This document shows positions 38,101-47,318 of a stretch of DNA of 64,000 bases, one piece after another; position 1 is the stretch's first letter; each line of letters opens with the position of its first letter. This DNA is from Novosphingobium sp. RL4 (GTDB lineage Bacteria > Pseudomonadota > Alphaproteobacteria > Sphingomonadales > Sphingomonadaceae). The notes under the pieces were generated by a model that ran no database searches, was not told where the DNA came from, and was given only the letters and a program-made list of their open reading frames with translations. Location of the stretch: NCBI RefSeq assembly GCF_035658495.1, contig NZ_CP141944.1, positions 388,501-452,500 of the forward strand, read 5' to 3'. Both the position numbers and the translations under genes were made by a program.

Positions 38101-38175
38101 GCTGCTGTAGCTCAGTGGTAGAGCGCGTCATTGGTAATGACGAGGTCGGGAGTTCAATCCTCCCCAGCAGCACCA
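38101..38175 (+). tRNA. tRNA-Thr(GGT)
   Basis: A 75-nt cloverleaf with encoded CCA. The acceptor stem GCTGCTG (38101-38107) pairs with CAGCAGC (38165-38171). The D arm has AGCTCAGTGGTAGAGC. The anticodon stem CGTCA/TGACG closes the loop TTGGTAA, giving anticodon GGT. The T arm has GGGAGTTCAATCCTCCC. All features of a functional tRNA are present. Confidence 0.97.
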
Positions 38176-38336
38176 TTTCCCTCACATCGATAAATGGTTG
38201 CCCGCAGTTTGCTGCGGCCGCACGCGATCGGCTGCGGCGCGTGGCTGTGGCCAATATGCTGCACTGCGGCGATGTCATGGAAGTGCCACGCTGTCGGCAC
38301 ATAACTGTCATGAACGATGCCTAGAGGCGCCCCTGA

Positions 38337-38360
38337 ATTCGTCGTCATATTCGTCGTAAT
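38337..38360. repeat. Tandem 12-bp repeat upstream of TonB receptor
   Basis: ATTCGTCGTCAT and ATTCGTCGTAAT lie head to tail (11 of 12 identical), 17 nt before the receptor ATG. Further upstream, CTGTCAT at 38305-38311 matches a PhoB half-site. The regulatory role is inference. Confidence 0.5.
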
Positions 38361-38377
38361 ACAGGGGCCTGCCCAGA

Positions 38378-41152
38378 ATGAAGACTTCCATTCGCCTGAT
38401 CGCGGGACTGCTCGCATCGGCTTCCTTCGCAACCATCGCCCATGCCGGCGAAGTTGTCGGCAGCGTCCATGATGCCTCGGGTTCTCGCCCGTTGCAGTCC
38501 GCTTCGGTCCGCATCGTCGAGCTGAACCGTTCTTCCGAAACCGACCGTACGGGCAGCTACGTGTTCGGTGACGTGCCCGCGGGCACTTACACGCTGGAAG
38601 CGCGCTACGTCGGCGCCGAAGTCACCACGCAGACCGTTTCGGTCCCGGCGACCGGCCGTATCTCCGGTGACTTCGATCTCCCGGCGATCGGCGGCGGAGA
38701 CATCCTCGTCACCGGCCAGACCGCGAACCTCACCAGCGCCCTGTCGCGCCAGAAGGCCGCCGATGGCGTTGTCTCGGTGCTCACGCGCGACGCGGTGGGC
38801 CAGTTCCCCGACCAGAACGTTGCCGAATCGCTGCGCCGCCTGCCGGGCGTGAACATTCTCAACGACCAGGGCGAAGGTCGCTATGTGTCGGTCCGCGGCC
38901 TCGATCCGGATCTCAACGGCACTTCGCTCAACGGCGTGCGCATGCCCGCGCCGGAATCGGATGCCCGCTCGGTCGCTCTGGACGTGGTTTCGTCAGACAC
39001 GATCGAATCGGTCGAAGTGAAGAAGTCCTTCACGCCGGACATGGACGGCGACTTCATCGGCGCGTCGGTGGAGATCAAGACCACCAGCGCCTTCGATTCG
39101 AAGAAGAACCGCTACTCGCTCAGCGCCGAAGGCAGCTGGAACGATTATTCGGGCAAGGTCACGCCGAAGGGCGCCTTCGACTTCACCCAGAAGCTGGGCG
39201 AAAACTTCGGCATCGCCGGCTCGGTCAGCTACTACAAGCGCAAGTTCGAGACCGATAACGTCGAGACCGGTGGCTGGCATGCTGACGACGATGGCAACGC
39301 CTGGGCCGAATCGGTCGAATACCGCGACTATGACGTTGAACGCACGCGCATCAACGCGGCGCTTTCGGCCGACTGGCGCGCATCGGAAACCACCAAGGCC
39401 TATATCCGCGGCAACTGGGCGCAGTTCGACGATCACGAATATCGCCGCCGCACCACGCTGGACTTCGGCGATTTCGACACGCCCAGCGCGATCACCGCGA
39501 CCGGCGCGACTTTCGACGGCGCAGACGAGCGCATCACCGTGGAACGCGATCTCAAGGACCGTTTCGAACGCCAGCGCATCCGCTCGGTCGCCATCGGCAG
39601 CGATACCGACACCGGCACGCTGAAGTTCAACTGGCAGGCCAGCTATGCCAAGTCGTCCGAGAAGGAGACCTTCTCGATCGATCCGACCCGCTTCCGCGCC
39701 CGTTTCCGTGCCGGCACCGTCGTCGACATGGATTACTCGAACACATACTATCCGACCTATTCGGTGACGGAAGGCGCGGACACGTTCAACGACGCGTCCG
39801 AGTATGAATTCAACAAGACCGAATTGACCACCCTGTCGGACAGCCAGGACGAGGAATGGGCGGTAAAGGCCGATCTCGCCCGGACTTTCGCGGGTGACAA
39901 CGGCGACTTCACCGTCCAGGTCGGCGGCAAGGCGCGGTGGCGCAAGAAGTCCTACGACTTCAACATGACCTATTACGAACTGGCGGACGGTGCGGACTAC
40001 ACCTTGGCCGACGTGCTGGGCACGCAGACCTATCGCCTGCTCGACATGGGCCCGGTCTCCAGCAAGACCGGCCCGGCCGACTTCCTGCTGGCCAACCCCG
40101 ATGCCTTCGTGGTCAGCGACTACGACAGCGTGCTCAATTCGGCGGTGAGCGACTATTCGGTGCGCGAAGACATCCAGGCCGGCTATGCACTGGCGCGCTG
40201 GGACAGCTCGACGCTGCGCGTGATCGGCGGCGTGCGCATGGAGCGCACGCACAACAAGCTCAACGGCAGCCTCGTCTCCGACGACGGCGACACCGTCACC
40301 ATCGATCCGGTGACCTACAAGCGCAACTACACCAACTGGCTGCCAAGCCTGACGATCCGCTACAGCCCGCAGCAGAACCTCGTGGCCCGTCTGGCCGGCT
40401 ACAAGACGATCGTGCGTCCCAAGCTTTCGCAGCTTGCGCCGCGCTTTACCGTCAATGAGGACAACGAGGCCGAATTCGGCAACCCGAATCTCAAGCCCTA
40501 CCAGGCTTGGAACTTCGACGCCGGCTTCGACTACTACTTCGCCAACAACGGAGCCTTCTCGGTTGGCGGGTTCTACAAGTCGATCAAGGACTACGCGGTC
40601 GATCGCCGCTTTTACGACTACACGATCGACGGCGCGACCTATGACGAAGTGCTGATGCCGGTGAACGGCGACAAGGCGGAAATCGCCGGCGTCGAAGTGA
40701 GCTACAGCCAGGTCTTCTCGATGCTGCCTTCGCCCTTCGACGGCCTGCTCACCCAGTTGAACTACACCTACACTTATGCCCGCGGCACGGTGTTCGACGG
40801 TGACGACGTGGCGCGCCGCATCTCGCTGCCGAATGCGTCGAAGAACACCTTCAACGTCGTGCTCGGCTACGAGAAGGGCCCGGTCAGCCTGCGTGCTGCC
40901 GGTACCTTCCGCGACAAGTACCTCGACGAAGTGGGCGACGACGCCGAGACGGACCGCACCGTCAACCAGCACTTCCAGCTTGACCTCTCGGCCAAGTACA
41001 AGCTGACTGACAACATCCGCCTCTTTGCCGACTGGGTGAACGTGAACAACGCCAAGTACTTCGCCTATCAGAACCTGGCGGGCGCCAAGCGCGTGCTCCA
41101 GTACGAGGAATACGGCTCGACCGTGAAGTTCGGCGCGCGGGTGACGTTCTGA
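38378..41152 (+). CDS. TonB-dependent receptor with N-terminal carboxypeptidase-regulatory-like domain
   Basis: A 924-residue outer-membrane receptor. The signal peptide ends ...IAHA. A carboxypeptidase-regulatory-like (CnaB-type) domain covers about residues 25-105 (GEVVGSVHDASG, GTYTLEARY). A TonB-box-like DILVTGQ precedes the plug (QNVAESLRRLPGVNILND, RYVSVRGLDPDLN), and a 22-strand barrel ends in an aromatic-F residue (GARVTF). The TGATG junction couples it to the phytase gene, which suggests it imports phytate or a product; that is inferred from context. Confidence 0.9.
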   Translation: MKTSIRLIAGLLASASFATIAHAGEVVGSVHDASGSRPLQSASVRIVELNRSSETDRTGSYVFGDVPAGTYTLEARYVGAEVTTQTVSVPATGRISGDFDLPAIGGGDILVTGQTANLTSALSRQKAADGVVSVLTRDAVGQFPDQNVAESLRRLPGVNILNDQGEGRYVSVRGLDPDLNGTSLNGVRMPAPESDARSVALDVVSSDTIESVEVKKSFTPDMDGDFIGASVEIKTTSAFDSKKNRYSLSAEGSWNDYSGKVTPKGAFDFTQKLGENFGIAGSVSYYKRKFETDNVETGGWHADDDGNAWAESVEYRDYDVERTRINAALSADWRASETTKAYIRGNWAQFDDHEYRRRTTLDFGDFDTPSAITATGATFDGADERITVERDLKDRFERQRIRSVAIGSDTDTGTLKFNWQASYAKSSEKETFSIDPTRFRARFRAGTVVDMDYSNTYYPTYSVTEGADTFNDASEYEFNKTELTTLSDSQDEEWAVKADLARTFAGDNGDFTVQVGGKARWRKKSYDFNMTYYELADGADYTLADVLGTQTYRLLDMGPVSSKTGPADFLLANPDAFVVSDYDSVLNSAVSDYSVREDIQAGYALARWDSSTLRVIGGVRMERTHNKLNGSLVSDDGDTVTIDPVTYKRNYTNWLPSLTIRYSPQQNLVARLAGYKTIVRPKLSQLAPRFTVNEDNEAEFGNPNLKPYQAWNFDAGFDYYFANNGAFSVGGFYKSIKDYAVDRRFYDYTIDGATYDEVLMPVNGDKAEIAGVEVSYSQVFSMLPSPFDGLLTQLNYTYTYARGTVFDGDDVARRISLPNASKNTFNVVLGYEKGPVSLRAAGTFRDKYLDEVGDDAETDRTVNQHFQLDLSAKYKLTDNIRLFADWVNVNNAKYFAYQNLAGAKRVLQYEEYGSTVKFGARVTF

Positions 41153-42285
41153 TGAAAGTCGATTTCACGAACATCGCCGGTATCGTGAAGCAGGGGTCGG
41201 GAGCTTTGCTCCCGGCCCTGGTGCTTTCCGGCGTGCTTTCCGCCGGCCTGCTTTCCGGTTGCGCGACCACGGGCGGCCCGGCTCCGGTCATGCTGCCCGC
41301 GGTCGACGTGCCGGCACAGGCGGAAACCCAGCCGGTCGGCACCGCGAACGTCGATGCGGCGGACGATCCGGCGATCTGGCGCAATGCGGCCGATCCCGCC
41401 GCCAGCCTGATTCTGGGAACGGACAAGAAGGCCGGGCTCTACGTTTACGGTCTCGATGGCAAGGTGCGCGATTTCGCGGCGGCCGGGGCTCTCAACAATG
41501 CCGACCTTCGCGAAGTGCGCTTTGCCGACGGTTCGAAGCGTATCCTGGTGGGGGCGAGCGATCGTACCGACCGGGCAGAACCGCGCATCGCCCTGTTCAC
41601 GCTTGACGGCGGGACCGGCAAGCTCGCGGCGCTGGGGGCGGAGGCGTTCCTGCCTGCGGGTCATGCTCCGGCCGAGGCTTACGGTTTCTGCATGGGCAAT
41701 GCCCTGGCGCGCGACGAACTGGCGAGGGCCTATGTCGTGCTCAAGGACGGGTCGGTGGCGGAAAGCCGATTGGTCGAACGGGAAGGGCGGATCGCCGCCG
41801 ACTATGTGCGTCTGGTGAAATTCGCCACCCAGTCGGAAGGCTGCGTGGTCGACGATGCCGGCAAGGTGCTGTTCGTGGCCGAGGAGGACGTCGGCATCTG
41901 GAAGGTGCCGCTGGCCGGCGAGGCGCTCGTGGCCCAGCCCTTCGCCCGCGTGGGCGCCCAGGATGGCCTCGTCGCCGATGTCGAGGGGCTTGCCGTCGCG
42001 CGCGAGGATGGCGGCCGGGCGTGGCTCGTCGCCTCGAGCCAGGGCGACAATGCCTATGCGCTGTTCGACCTTTCCACCGGCAAGCCCGCGGGCCGGTTCC
42101 GCATCAATGGCGGCACGATCGACGGCACGAGCGATACCGATGGCATCGAAGTCATGCTGGGCGATTTCGGTCCAGCATTCCCCGAAGGCCTCATGGTCGC
42201 GCAGGACGGCAACAATGCGCCGGAAGCACAGAACTTCAAGTTGCTTTCATGGAAGTCGATTCGCACCGCACTCGGCATCGAGTGA
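41152..42285 (+). CDS. Beta-propeller phytase (3-phytase)
   Basis: A 377-residue exported lipoprotein-like phytase. An N-terminal hydrophobic segment ends LLSGCATTG (lipobox LSGC). The BPP signature is DAADDPAIWRNAADPAAS near residue 66, followed by LGTDKKAGLYVYGL. Acidic calcium-binding loops (EEDVGIWK, DVEGLAVARE, DTDGIEV) and the C-terminal FPEGLMVAQDG follow. It hydrolyses phytate to release phosphate, probably at the cell surface or periplasm. Its ATG overlaps the receptor stop. Confidence 0.9.
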   Translation: MKVDFTNIAGIVKQGSGALLPALVLSGVLSAGLLSGCATTGGPAPVMLPAVDVPAQAETQPVGTANVDAADDPAIWRNAADPAASLILGTDKKAGLYVYGLDGKVRDFAAAGALNNADLREVRFADGSKRILVGASDRTDRAEPRIALFTLDGGTGKLAALGAEAFLPAGHAPAEAYGFCMGNALARDELARAYVVLKDGSVAESRLVEREGRIAADYVRLVKFATQSEGCVVDDAGKVLFVAEEDVGIWKVPLAGEALVAQPFARVGAQDGLVADVEGLAVAREDGGRAWLVASSQGDNAYALFDLSTGKPAGRFRINGGTIDGTSDTDGIEVMLGDFGPAFPEGLMVAQDGNNAPEAQNFKLLSWKSIRTALGIE

Positions 42286-42349
42286 CGGGGTGAGCGGTTG
42301 GTCGCGTAAGTGTTGAGACTTGCGCGGCTGCTGCGGTAACAAGGCCGCG

Positions 42350-43039
42350 ATGGTGAGATTTCCGAATCGCATGAACGGCACGGCCGCCGCTGCAGCAATG
42401 GCTGCGGCGGCCGTGGCGATTCCCGGTACCGCTTCGGCGGACGTGCTGGAAATCGGTTCCGGCGGCTATCAATGGGTGGCGGGCGGCCCCGCCAAACCTG
42501 CGGTGGATCCACTGGCGGCTTCTGCGGGCGAGGCTCCGATGGTCGAGTTCGCTAACGATGCTGCTGCCGCCGCGCCGGGCTCCGCGCCGACCGAGATAGA
42601 TGCCACGCTGTTGCATCCGCGTTCGATCACGGAAGCTCTCGACGCTGCCGGTCCGATGCGCTGGCGCGCGCGTGTCGCCGAACTGGCGGCGAAGTATGAT
42701 ATCAGCCCGACCCTGCTCGAAGCGGTGGTCTGGCAGGAAAGCCGCTGGAACGAATTGGCGATGTCCCCCGTTGGCGCGCGCGGTCTGGCGCAGCTCATGC
42801 CGGGTACGGCCGCACAGATGGGCGTGAATCCCGGCGATCCGATGGCCAATCTGGAAGGCGGCGCGCGCTATTTGCGCATGCAACTCGATGCGTTCAACGG
42901 CGATATCGAAAAGGCGCTGGCGGCCTATAACGCCGGGCCGGGCCGGGTCCAGAAAGCAGGCGGGATTCCGCGCATTCGCGAAACCCAGGCCTATGTCGCC
43001 TCGATCATGGCGCGGTTGACCGATCCCGTTCGCCGATAA
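42350..43039 (+). CDS. Lytic transglycosylase (SLT domain)
   Basis: A 229-residue exported murein transglycosylase. An Ala-rich signal peptide comes first. The SLT domain runs from about residue 110: VVWQESRWNE carries the catalytic Glu, and GLAQLMPGTAAQMGV and AYNAGPGRV are the other signatures. It cleaves glycan strands, forming anhydromuropeptides. ATG 42350 (MVRFPNRMNG) is preferred; ATG 42371 is possible. Confidence 0.88.
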   Translation: MVRFPNRMNGTAAAAAMAAAAVAIPGTASADVLEIGSGGYQWVAGGPAKPAVDPLAASAGEAPMVEFANDAAAAAPGSAPTEIDATLLHPRSITEALDAAGPMRWRARVAELAAKYDISPTLLEAVVWQESRWNELAMSPVGARGLAQLMPGTAAQMGVNPGDPMANLEGGARYLRMQLDAFNGDIEKALAAYNAGPGRVQKAGGIPRIRETQAYVASIMARLTDPVRR

Positions 43040-43067
43040 TTTTTCGCAAAAAACCATCGAAGGAGCG

Positions 43068-43090
43068 GCCGGAGACGGAGCGTCTCCGGC
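43068..43090 (-). terminator. Hairpin after galU
   Basis: GCCGGAGAC (43068-43076) pairs with GTCTCCGGC (43082-43090). On the minus strand a TTTTTT run lies about 16 nt beyond the stem, too far for a textbook intrinsic terminator, so strength is uncertain. Confidence 0.45.
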
Positions 43091-43102
43091 ACCGCAGCCT
43101 GT

Positions 43103-43984
43103 TCAGCCCAGCAGCTTCCGGGCGATGCTGCGCACTTCCTCACCCATGTCCGCCCGGTCGAGCGCGATGGCGAGAGTGGCTTCGACGAAGCCGACCTTGG
43201 AGCCGCAATCGAACCGCTGGCCGGCGAAAGTAACGGCGTGGAACGGCTGCTGGCCGATCAGCTTGGCCATCGAATCGGTGAGCTGGATTTCGCCGCCTGC
43301 CCCTTTGCCCTGGTTGGCCAGCAGGTCCATGATTTCCGGCTGAAGGATGTACCGGCCCGAGACGATCTTGTTGGAAGGCGCCTCATCGACCTTGGGCTTT
43401 TCGACCAGACCCTTGACCTCGGTGAGTGCGCCATTGCTGGCGCCGGGGGCGATGACGCCGTAGCTGGAAACTTCCTCACGCGGCACTTCCAGCACCGAGA
43501 CGAGGTTGCCGCCGACTTCGTTATAAGCCTCCACCATCTGGGCCATGCAGCCCGGGGAGCCATACATCAGTTCATCGGGAAGGAAGATCGCGAAAGGTTC
43601 GTCGCCGATCACCGCGCGGGCGCACCAAACCGCATGGCCGAGGCCGAGGGGAACCTGCTGACGCACCGTAACGAGATTGCCGGGCTGGATTCGCGTCGGT
43701 TCCAGGGCATCGAGCGACTTGCCGCGCGCGGTCATCGTGGCTTCGAGTTCGTAGGCCGTGTCGAAGTGTTCGACGATTGCCGTCTTGCCGCGACCCGTAA
43801 CGAAGACGAATTCCTCGATCCCCGCTTCACGCGCTTCGTCTACCGCATACTGAATCAGCGGCCGATCTACGACAGGTAGAAGCTCCTTCGGAATCGCCTT
43901 GGTGGCGGGAAGAAAGCGGGTTCCAAGGCCGGCGACCGGGAACACCGCTTTACGGACGGGCTTTTTGTACTGTGGTGCAGACAT
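43103..43984 (-). CDS. galU: UTP--glucose-1-phosphate uridylyltransferase
   Basis: A 293-residue GalU. The nucleotide-binding N-terminus is [37 protein letters not shown] (in parts), with [15 protein letters not shown] and LVEKPK further on. It makes UDP-glucose for surface polysaccharides. It is divergent from murA, 127 nt between starts. Confidence 0.95.
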   Translation of the reverse strand: MSAPQYKKPVRKAVFPVAGLGTRFLPATKAIPKELLPVVDRPLIQYAVDEAREAGIEEFVFVTGRGKTAIVEHFDTAYELEATMTARGKSLDALEPTRIQPGNLVTVRQQVPLGLGHAVWCARAVIGDEPFAIFLPDELMYGSPGCMAQMVEAYNEVGGNLVSVLEVPREEVSSYGVIAPGASNGALTEVKGLVEKPKVDEAPSNKIVSGRYILQPEIMDLLANQGKGAGGEIQLTDSMAKLIGQQPFHAVTFAGQRFDCGSKVGFVEATLAIALDRADMGEEVRSIARKLLG

Positions 43985-44111
43985 GGTTAAAGGTCTGACT
44001 CCGTTTGGTTACAATGAAGTTAAAGCCGCTTCGCAGACGCAGCGCAACAGTCTATCCAAGTTTCTCCGAGCCGTGCTTGCTGCACGGCCAAATCCCGTTA
44101 AAGAGCGGGCA

Positions 44112-45395
44112 ATGGACAAGATCATCATCGAAGGCGGCAAGCGCCTTTCCGGCACCATTCCCGTTTCCGGTGCGAAGAACGCGGCGTTGACGCTGCTGCC
44201 TTGCGCCTTGCTCACCGAAGAGCCGCTGACGTTGCGCAATTTGCCGCGTCTGGCGGACATCGACGGGTTCCAGCATCTGATGAACCAGTTCGGCATCTCG
44301 ACGATGATCGCGGGCAGCCGTCCTGAAGATTTCGGCCGTGTGATGACCTTGCAGGCGCCGCGCATTACCAGTTCGGTGGCGCCCTACGATCTGGTGCGCA
44401 AGATGCGCGCTTCGATCCTCGTGCTCGGTCCGATGCTGGCGCGCATGGGCGAGGCGACCGTTTCGCTGCCCGGCGGCTGCGCGATCGGCAATCGCCCGAT
44501 CGACCTGCACCTCAAGGCGCTCGAAGCGCTGGGCGCACAGATCGAGATGGCGGCGGGCTACGTTCGCGCGATCGCGCCGGACGGCGGCCTGCCGGGCGGC
44601 CGCTATTCCTTCCCGGTGGTCTCTGTCGGCGCGACCGAGAACGCGCTGATGGCGGCCGTGCTCTGCAAGGGCAAGTCCACCCTGCACAATGCAGCGCGCG
44701 AACCGGAGATCGTTGACCTTTGCAATCTGCTCGTCGCCATGGGCGCGCAGATCGAGGGTATCGGCACGTCCGACATCACCGTTCACGGGGTGAACCGCCT
44801 GCACGGCGCGACTTACATGGTCATGCCGGATCGTATCGAGGCGGGCTCCTATGCCTGCGCGGCGGCTATCACCGGCGGCGAAGTCACGCTGAAGGGCGCC
44901 AAGATCGAGGATATGGAAGCCACCGTGCAGGCGCTGCGCGATGCGGGCGTCCATGTCGAACCGACGGCCGAGGGGCTTCACGTTGCGGCGGATGGTCCGC
45001 TCAGGCCCGTCACGCTTTCGACCGCACCCTATCCGGGCTTCGCCACCGACATGCAGGCCCAGCTCATGGCACTTCTGTGCCGGGCCGAGGGTTCGAGTGT
45101 CCTGACCGAGACGATCTTCGAGAACCGCTACATGCACGTTCCCGAACTGAACCGCATGGGCGCGCATATCGAAACCAAGGGGCGCACCGCCATCGTCCAC
45201 GGCGTTCCCCGGCTCACCGGGGCCGAAGTCATGGCAACCGATCTTCGCGCCTCGATGAGCCTCGTGATCGCAGGTCTGGCGGCCGAGGGCGAAACGCAGG
45301 TCCACCGTCTGTACCATCTCGATCGCGGTTATGAACGTCTCGAGGAAAAGCTCGCTCTGGTCGGCGCACAGATCGAACGGGTCGGCGGCGAGTAA
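44112..45395 (+). CDS. murA: UDP-N-acetylglucosamine 1-carboxyvinyltransferase
   Basis: A 427-residue EPSP-synthase-fold enzyme that transfers enolpyruvate to UDP-GlcNAc, the first committed step of peptidoglycan synthesis. It starts [26 protein letters not shown]. The fosfomycin-sensitive active-site Cys is in [16 protein letters not shown], and [11 protein letters not shown] and [15 protein letters not shown] are conserved. ATG 44112 is the family start; the open frame upstream runs through the galU promoter region. Confidence 0.97.
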   Translation: MDKIIIEGGKRLSGTIPVSGAKNAALTLLPCALLTEEPLTLRNLPRLADIDGFQHLMNQFGISTMIAGSRPEDFGRVMTLQAPRITSSVAPYDLVRKMRASILVLGPMLARMGEATVSLPGGCAIGNRPIDLHLKALEALGAQIEMAAGYVRAIAPDGGLPGGRYSFPVVSVGATENALMAAVLCKGKSTLHNAAREPEIVDLCNLLVAMGAQIEGIGTSDITVHGVNRLHGATYMVMPDRIEAGSYACAAAITGGEVTLKGAKIEDMEATVQALRDAGVHVEPTAEGLHVAADGPLRPVTLSTAPYPGFATDMQAQLMALLCRAEGSSVLTETIFENRYMHVPELNRMGAHIETKGRTAIVHGVPRLTGAEVMATDLRASMSLVIAGLAAEGETQVHRLYHLDRGYERLEEKLALVGAQIERVGGE

Positions 45396-45396
45396 G

Positions 45397-45422
45397 GCAA
45401 CCGTTCGCGATCATGGCGCGTT
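45397..45422 (+). promoter_or_regulatory. Possible EcfG-type stress promoter
   Basis: GCAAC (45397-45401), then 17 nt, then CGTT (45419-45422), resembles the alphaproteobacterial EcfG pattern GGAAC-N16/17-CGTT with one mismatch. It would start a transcript about 30 nt before the following small gene. Motif match only. Confidence 0.3.
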
Positions 45423-45455
45423 GCTCTTACTGAATACCCGAGAGGAGCAACGACC

Positions 45456-45671
45456 ATGGGCCTGATCAAGTTGGCCGCAGCCGGCGCAGTCGGCTACGCA
45501 CTTTACAAGTACGCGAACCGCGACAAGGAAGAAGCAGCTGCCGGAGGCGGTTTCGGCCACGTCCGCGATGCCGGGCCGGAAAGCATGACGACCAAGCCGC
45601 CGCGCTGGTCGAAGACGGACGAGGCGATCGACGAGAGCTTCCCGGCCAGCGATCCGCCTTCCAGCTACTGA
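45456..45671 (+). CDS. Small conserved protein with DESFPASDPPS motif
   Basis: A 71-residue protein: an N-terminal hydrophobic helix (LIKLAAAGAVGYALYKY) likely anchors it in the membrane, and the C-terminus has KTDEAIDESFPASDPPSSY. That acidic motif recurs in short alphaproteobacterial proteins, but the function is unknown to me. AGAGGAG lies 8 nt before ATG 45456. A stress promoter candidate precedes it. Confidence 0.75.
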   Translation: MGLIKLAAAGAVGYALYKYANRDKEEAAAGGGFGHVRDAGPESMTTKPPRWSKTDEAIDESFPASDPPSSY

Positions 45672-45714
45672 ATTCTACCTACTGAGTTTCCTGCGAGCCA
45701 TCGCAGTGTACCCG

Positions 45715-45743
45715 AGGGGCGGGGCCGCAAGGCTTCCGCCCCT
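45715..45743 (-). terminator. Hairpin between small protein and RHH genes
   Basis: AGGGGCGG (45715-45722) pairs with CCGCCCCT (45736-45743), with an inner GCC/GGC around GCAA. It lies between convergent genes; T-tracts are short, so it is moderately convincing. Confidence 0.55.
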
Positions 45744-45761
45744 TCCCGTTTTCAGGCCGGC

Positions 45762-45995
45762 TCAGGTCCGCAGCGTATCGACCAGCCAGACGCGGATGGC
45801 GCTGGCCAGGCCGGGAGGCGTTTCTGCTTCCAGGCGGTCCGCATCGATCCGCGCGACCAGCGCGTTCAGCGGCACGCGCTGGCGCACGGCGATTTCCTTG
45901 AGCATGTCCCAGAACAGCGGTTCGAGACTGATCGAAGTCTTGTGCCCGGCGATCTCGATCGAGCGCTTGATCGGCGGGTGGTAAAGTTGGGTCAT
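45762..45995 (-). CDS. Ribbon-helix-helix domain protein
   Basis: A 77-residue protein of the RHH_4 type. The strand KRSIEIAGHKTSISLEP is followed by FWDMLKEIAVRQRVPLNALVARID. Members are short predicted DNA-binding proteins common in alphaproteobacteria. ATG 45995 starts the domain; the frame upstream is unrelated. It lies 70 nt downstream of the serine hydrolase gene on the same strand. Confidence 0.8.
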   Translation of the reverse strand: MTQLYHPPIKRSIEIAGHKTSISLEPLFWDMLKEIAVRQRVPLNALVARIDADRLEAETPPGLASAIRVWLVDTLRT

Positions 45996-46065
45996 GGAAG
46001 AGAGCGTAGCCGGGTTGGGGAGGAGGGGAAACGTCAACATCGCGCCGGGATGGGGTCCACGCCGC

Positions 46066-47310
46066 CTAGCGTTTGGTGACAGCCAGTGCCGCACGGTCGA
46101 GCGCCTCACGCAGCTTCCAGGTTCGCGCCTCGAATGGGCCGGGCGTCAGTTCGTTGGTCATCAGGATCGCGACGACATCGTGAGCCGGGTCGGCGAAGAA
46201 ATAGGTGTTGGCCGAGCCTGACCAGCTGCCGGCGCCCACCGGCAGTCCCCCGCGCGCTTCGGTTCCGGGGTCGCCTATCGCAAGGCCGTAGCCGAAGGGG
46301 CTGTCGAGATGTTCGCCGCCGCCCGTCCTCAGGCGAGGGGTGTACATGGCATCGACCGATTCCGGTTTGAGCAGCCGCTTGCCGTGCCACTTTCCGCGAC
46401 GGGCCAGCATTTCCGCGAAATGGCGATAGTCCTCCAGCGTTCCGGCCAATGCACCGCCGCCATCGCGCAGCCGCGCGGAGTTTCGATATTCCGACGTTTC
46501 CGGCAGGTCCACCGCACGGAGGCCCTGTTCGGTCGCCAGGTAGCCGGTGACGAGACGTGGTGCCTGCGTGTCGCTGACGACGAAAGTCGTGTCCTTCATC
46601 TCCAGCGGGTCGAGGATGTTGCCTTTGAGGAAAGCATCGAGGCTTTCGCCGGAAACGCGCTCGATCACCGCGCCGAGTACCGTGGTGGAGAAACCATAAC
46701 TGAAGCGCTCGCCCGGCTGGTGGAGCAGGGGGGCCTGGCCCAGGCGGGCCACGAGGTCATCCAGCGTCGCGGCGGGCGGCACTTGCGCATGGGCGCTGGC
46801 GACGGCGGTGGCGCGGCTGACGCCTTTTTCGCGATACCAGCGCTGGACCGGGGTATCGCCCATGAATTCGTAAGTGAGGCCGGAGCGGTGGAGTAGCAGG
46901 TCCTCGATAGTGACCGGACGTGTAGCGGCAATCGTGTCAGCCGTTTTGCTGCCGTCCCAGACGCGCAAGTTCGCCATTTCCGGCAGATACTTGCCGACAG
47001 GATCGGTCAGCGCGAGCTTGCTCCGTTCGGCCAGCATCATGATCCCGACCGAGGTGATCGGCTTCGACATCGAGTAGAGCCGGAAAATCGCATCGCGGGC
47101 GATCGGACGCCGGCTTTCGATATCGGCGTAGCCGCTCGAAAGCTCCACTAGCGGCTTGCCGTGCTGTTCGATCAGCACCAGCGCCTGTGGCAATTCGCCT
47201 GAGGCGACCATCGCGTCGAGTTCGCGTTGCAGTGTCTCGGCTGGAGCGGCGGCAAGCGAGGGCGCTGCGGAAAACAGCGCCGTCGCCGCAAGCAGCAGGT
47301 GCAACTGCAT
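46066..47310 (-). CDS. Serine hydrolase, beta-lactamase class C fold (esterase-like)
   Basis: A 414-residue exported protein with a signal peptide (LLLAATALFSAAPSLAAA). The nucleophile motif S-x-x-K is YSMSKP near residue 80, and the Tyr motif is probably RFSYGFST. The late HTG/KTG-like box is replaced by GAGSWSGSANTYF. Such proteins are more often esterases or peptidases than beta-lactamases. It starts 8 nt after the TauD-like gene stop, so it is probably the last gene of the catabolic operon. Confidence 0.82.
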   Translation of the reverse strand: MQLHLLLAATALFSAAPSLAAAPAETLQRELDAMVASGELPQALVLIEQHGKPLVELSSGYADIESRRPIARDAIFRLYSMSKPITSVGIMMLAERSKLALTDPVGKYLPEMANLRVWDGSKTADTIAATRPVTIEDLLLHRSGLTYEFMGDTPVQRWYREKGVSRATAVASAHAQVPPAATLDDLVARLGQAPLLHQPGERFSYGFSTTVLGAVIERVSGESLDAFLKGNILDPLEMKDTTFVVSDTQAPRLVTGYLATEQGLRAVDLPETSEYRNSARLRDGGGALAGTLEDYRHFAEMLARRGKWHGKRLLKPESVDAMYTPRLRTGGGEHLDSPFGYGLAIGDPGTEARGGLPVGAGSWSGSANTYFFADPAHDVVAILMTNELTPGPFEARTWKLREALDRAALAVTKR

Positions 47311-47318
47311 CGACGGGC

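Noticed and set aside
38993..40972. 659-codon minus-strand frame over the phytase-linked TonB receptor
   Set aside because: Shadow of the receptor's biased third positions; Val/Gly/Arg-rich without domains.
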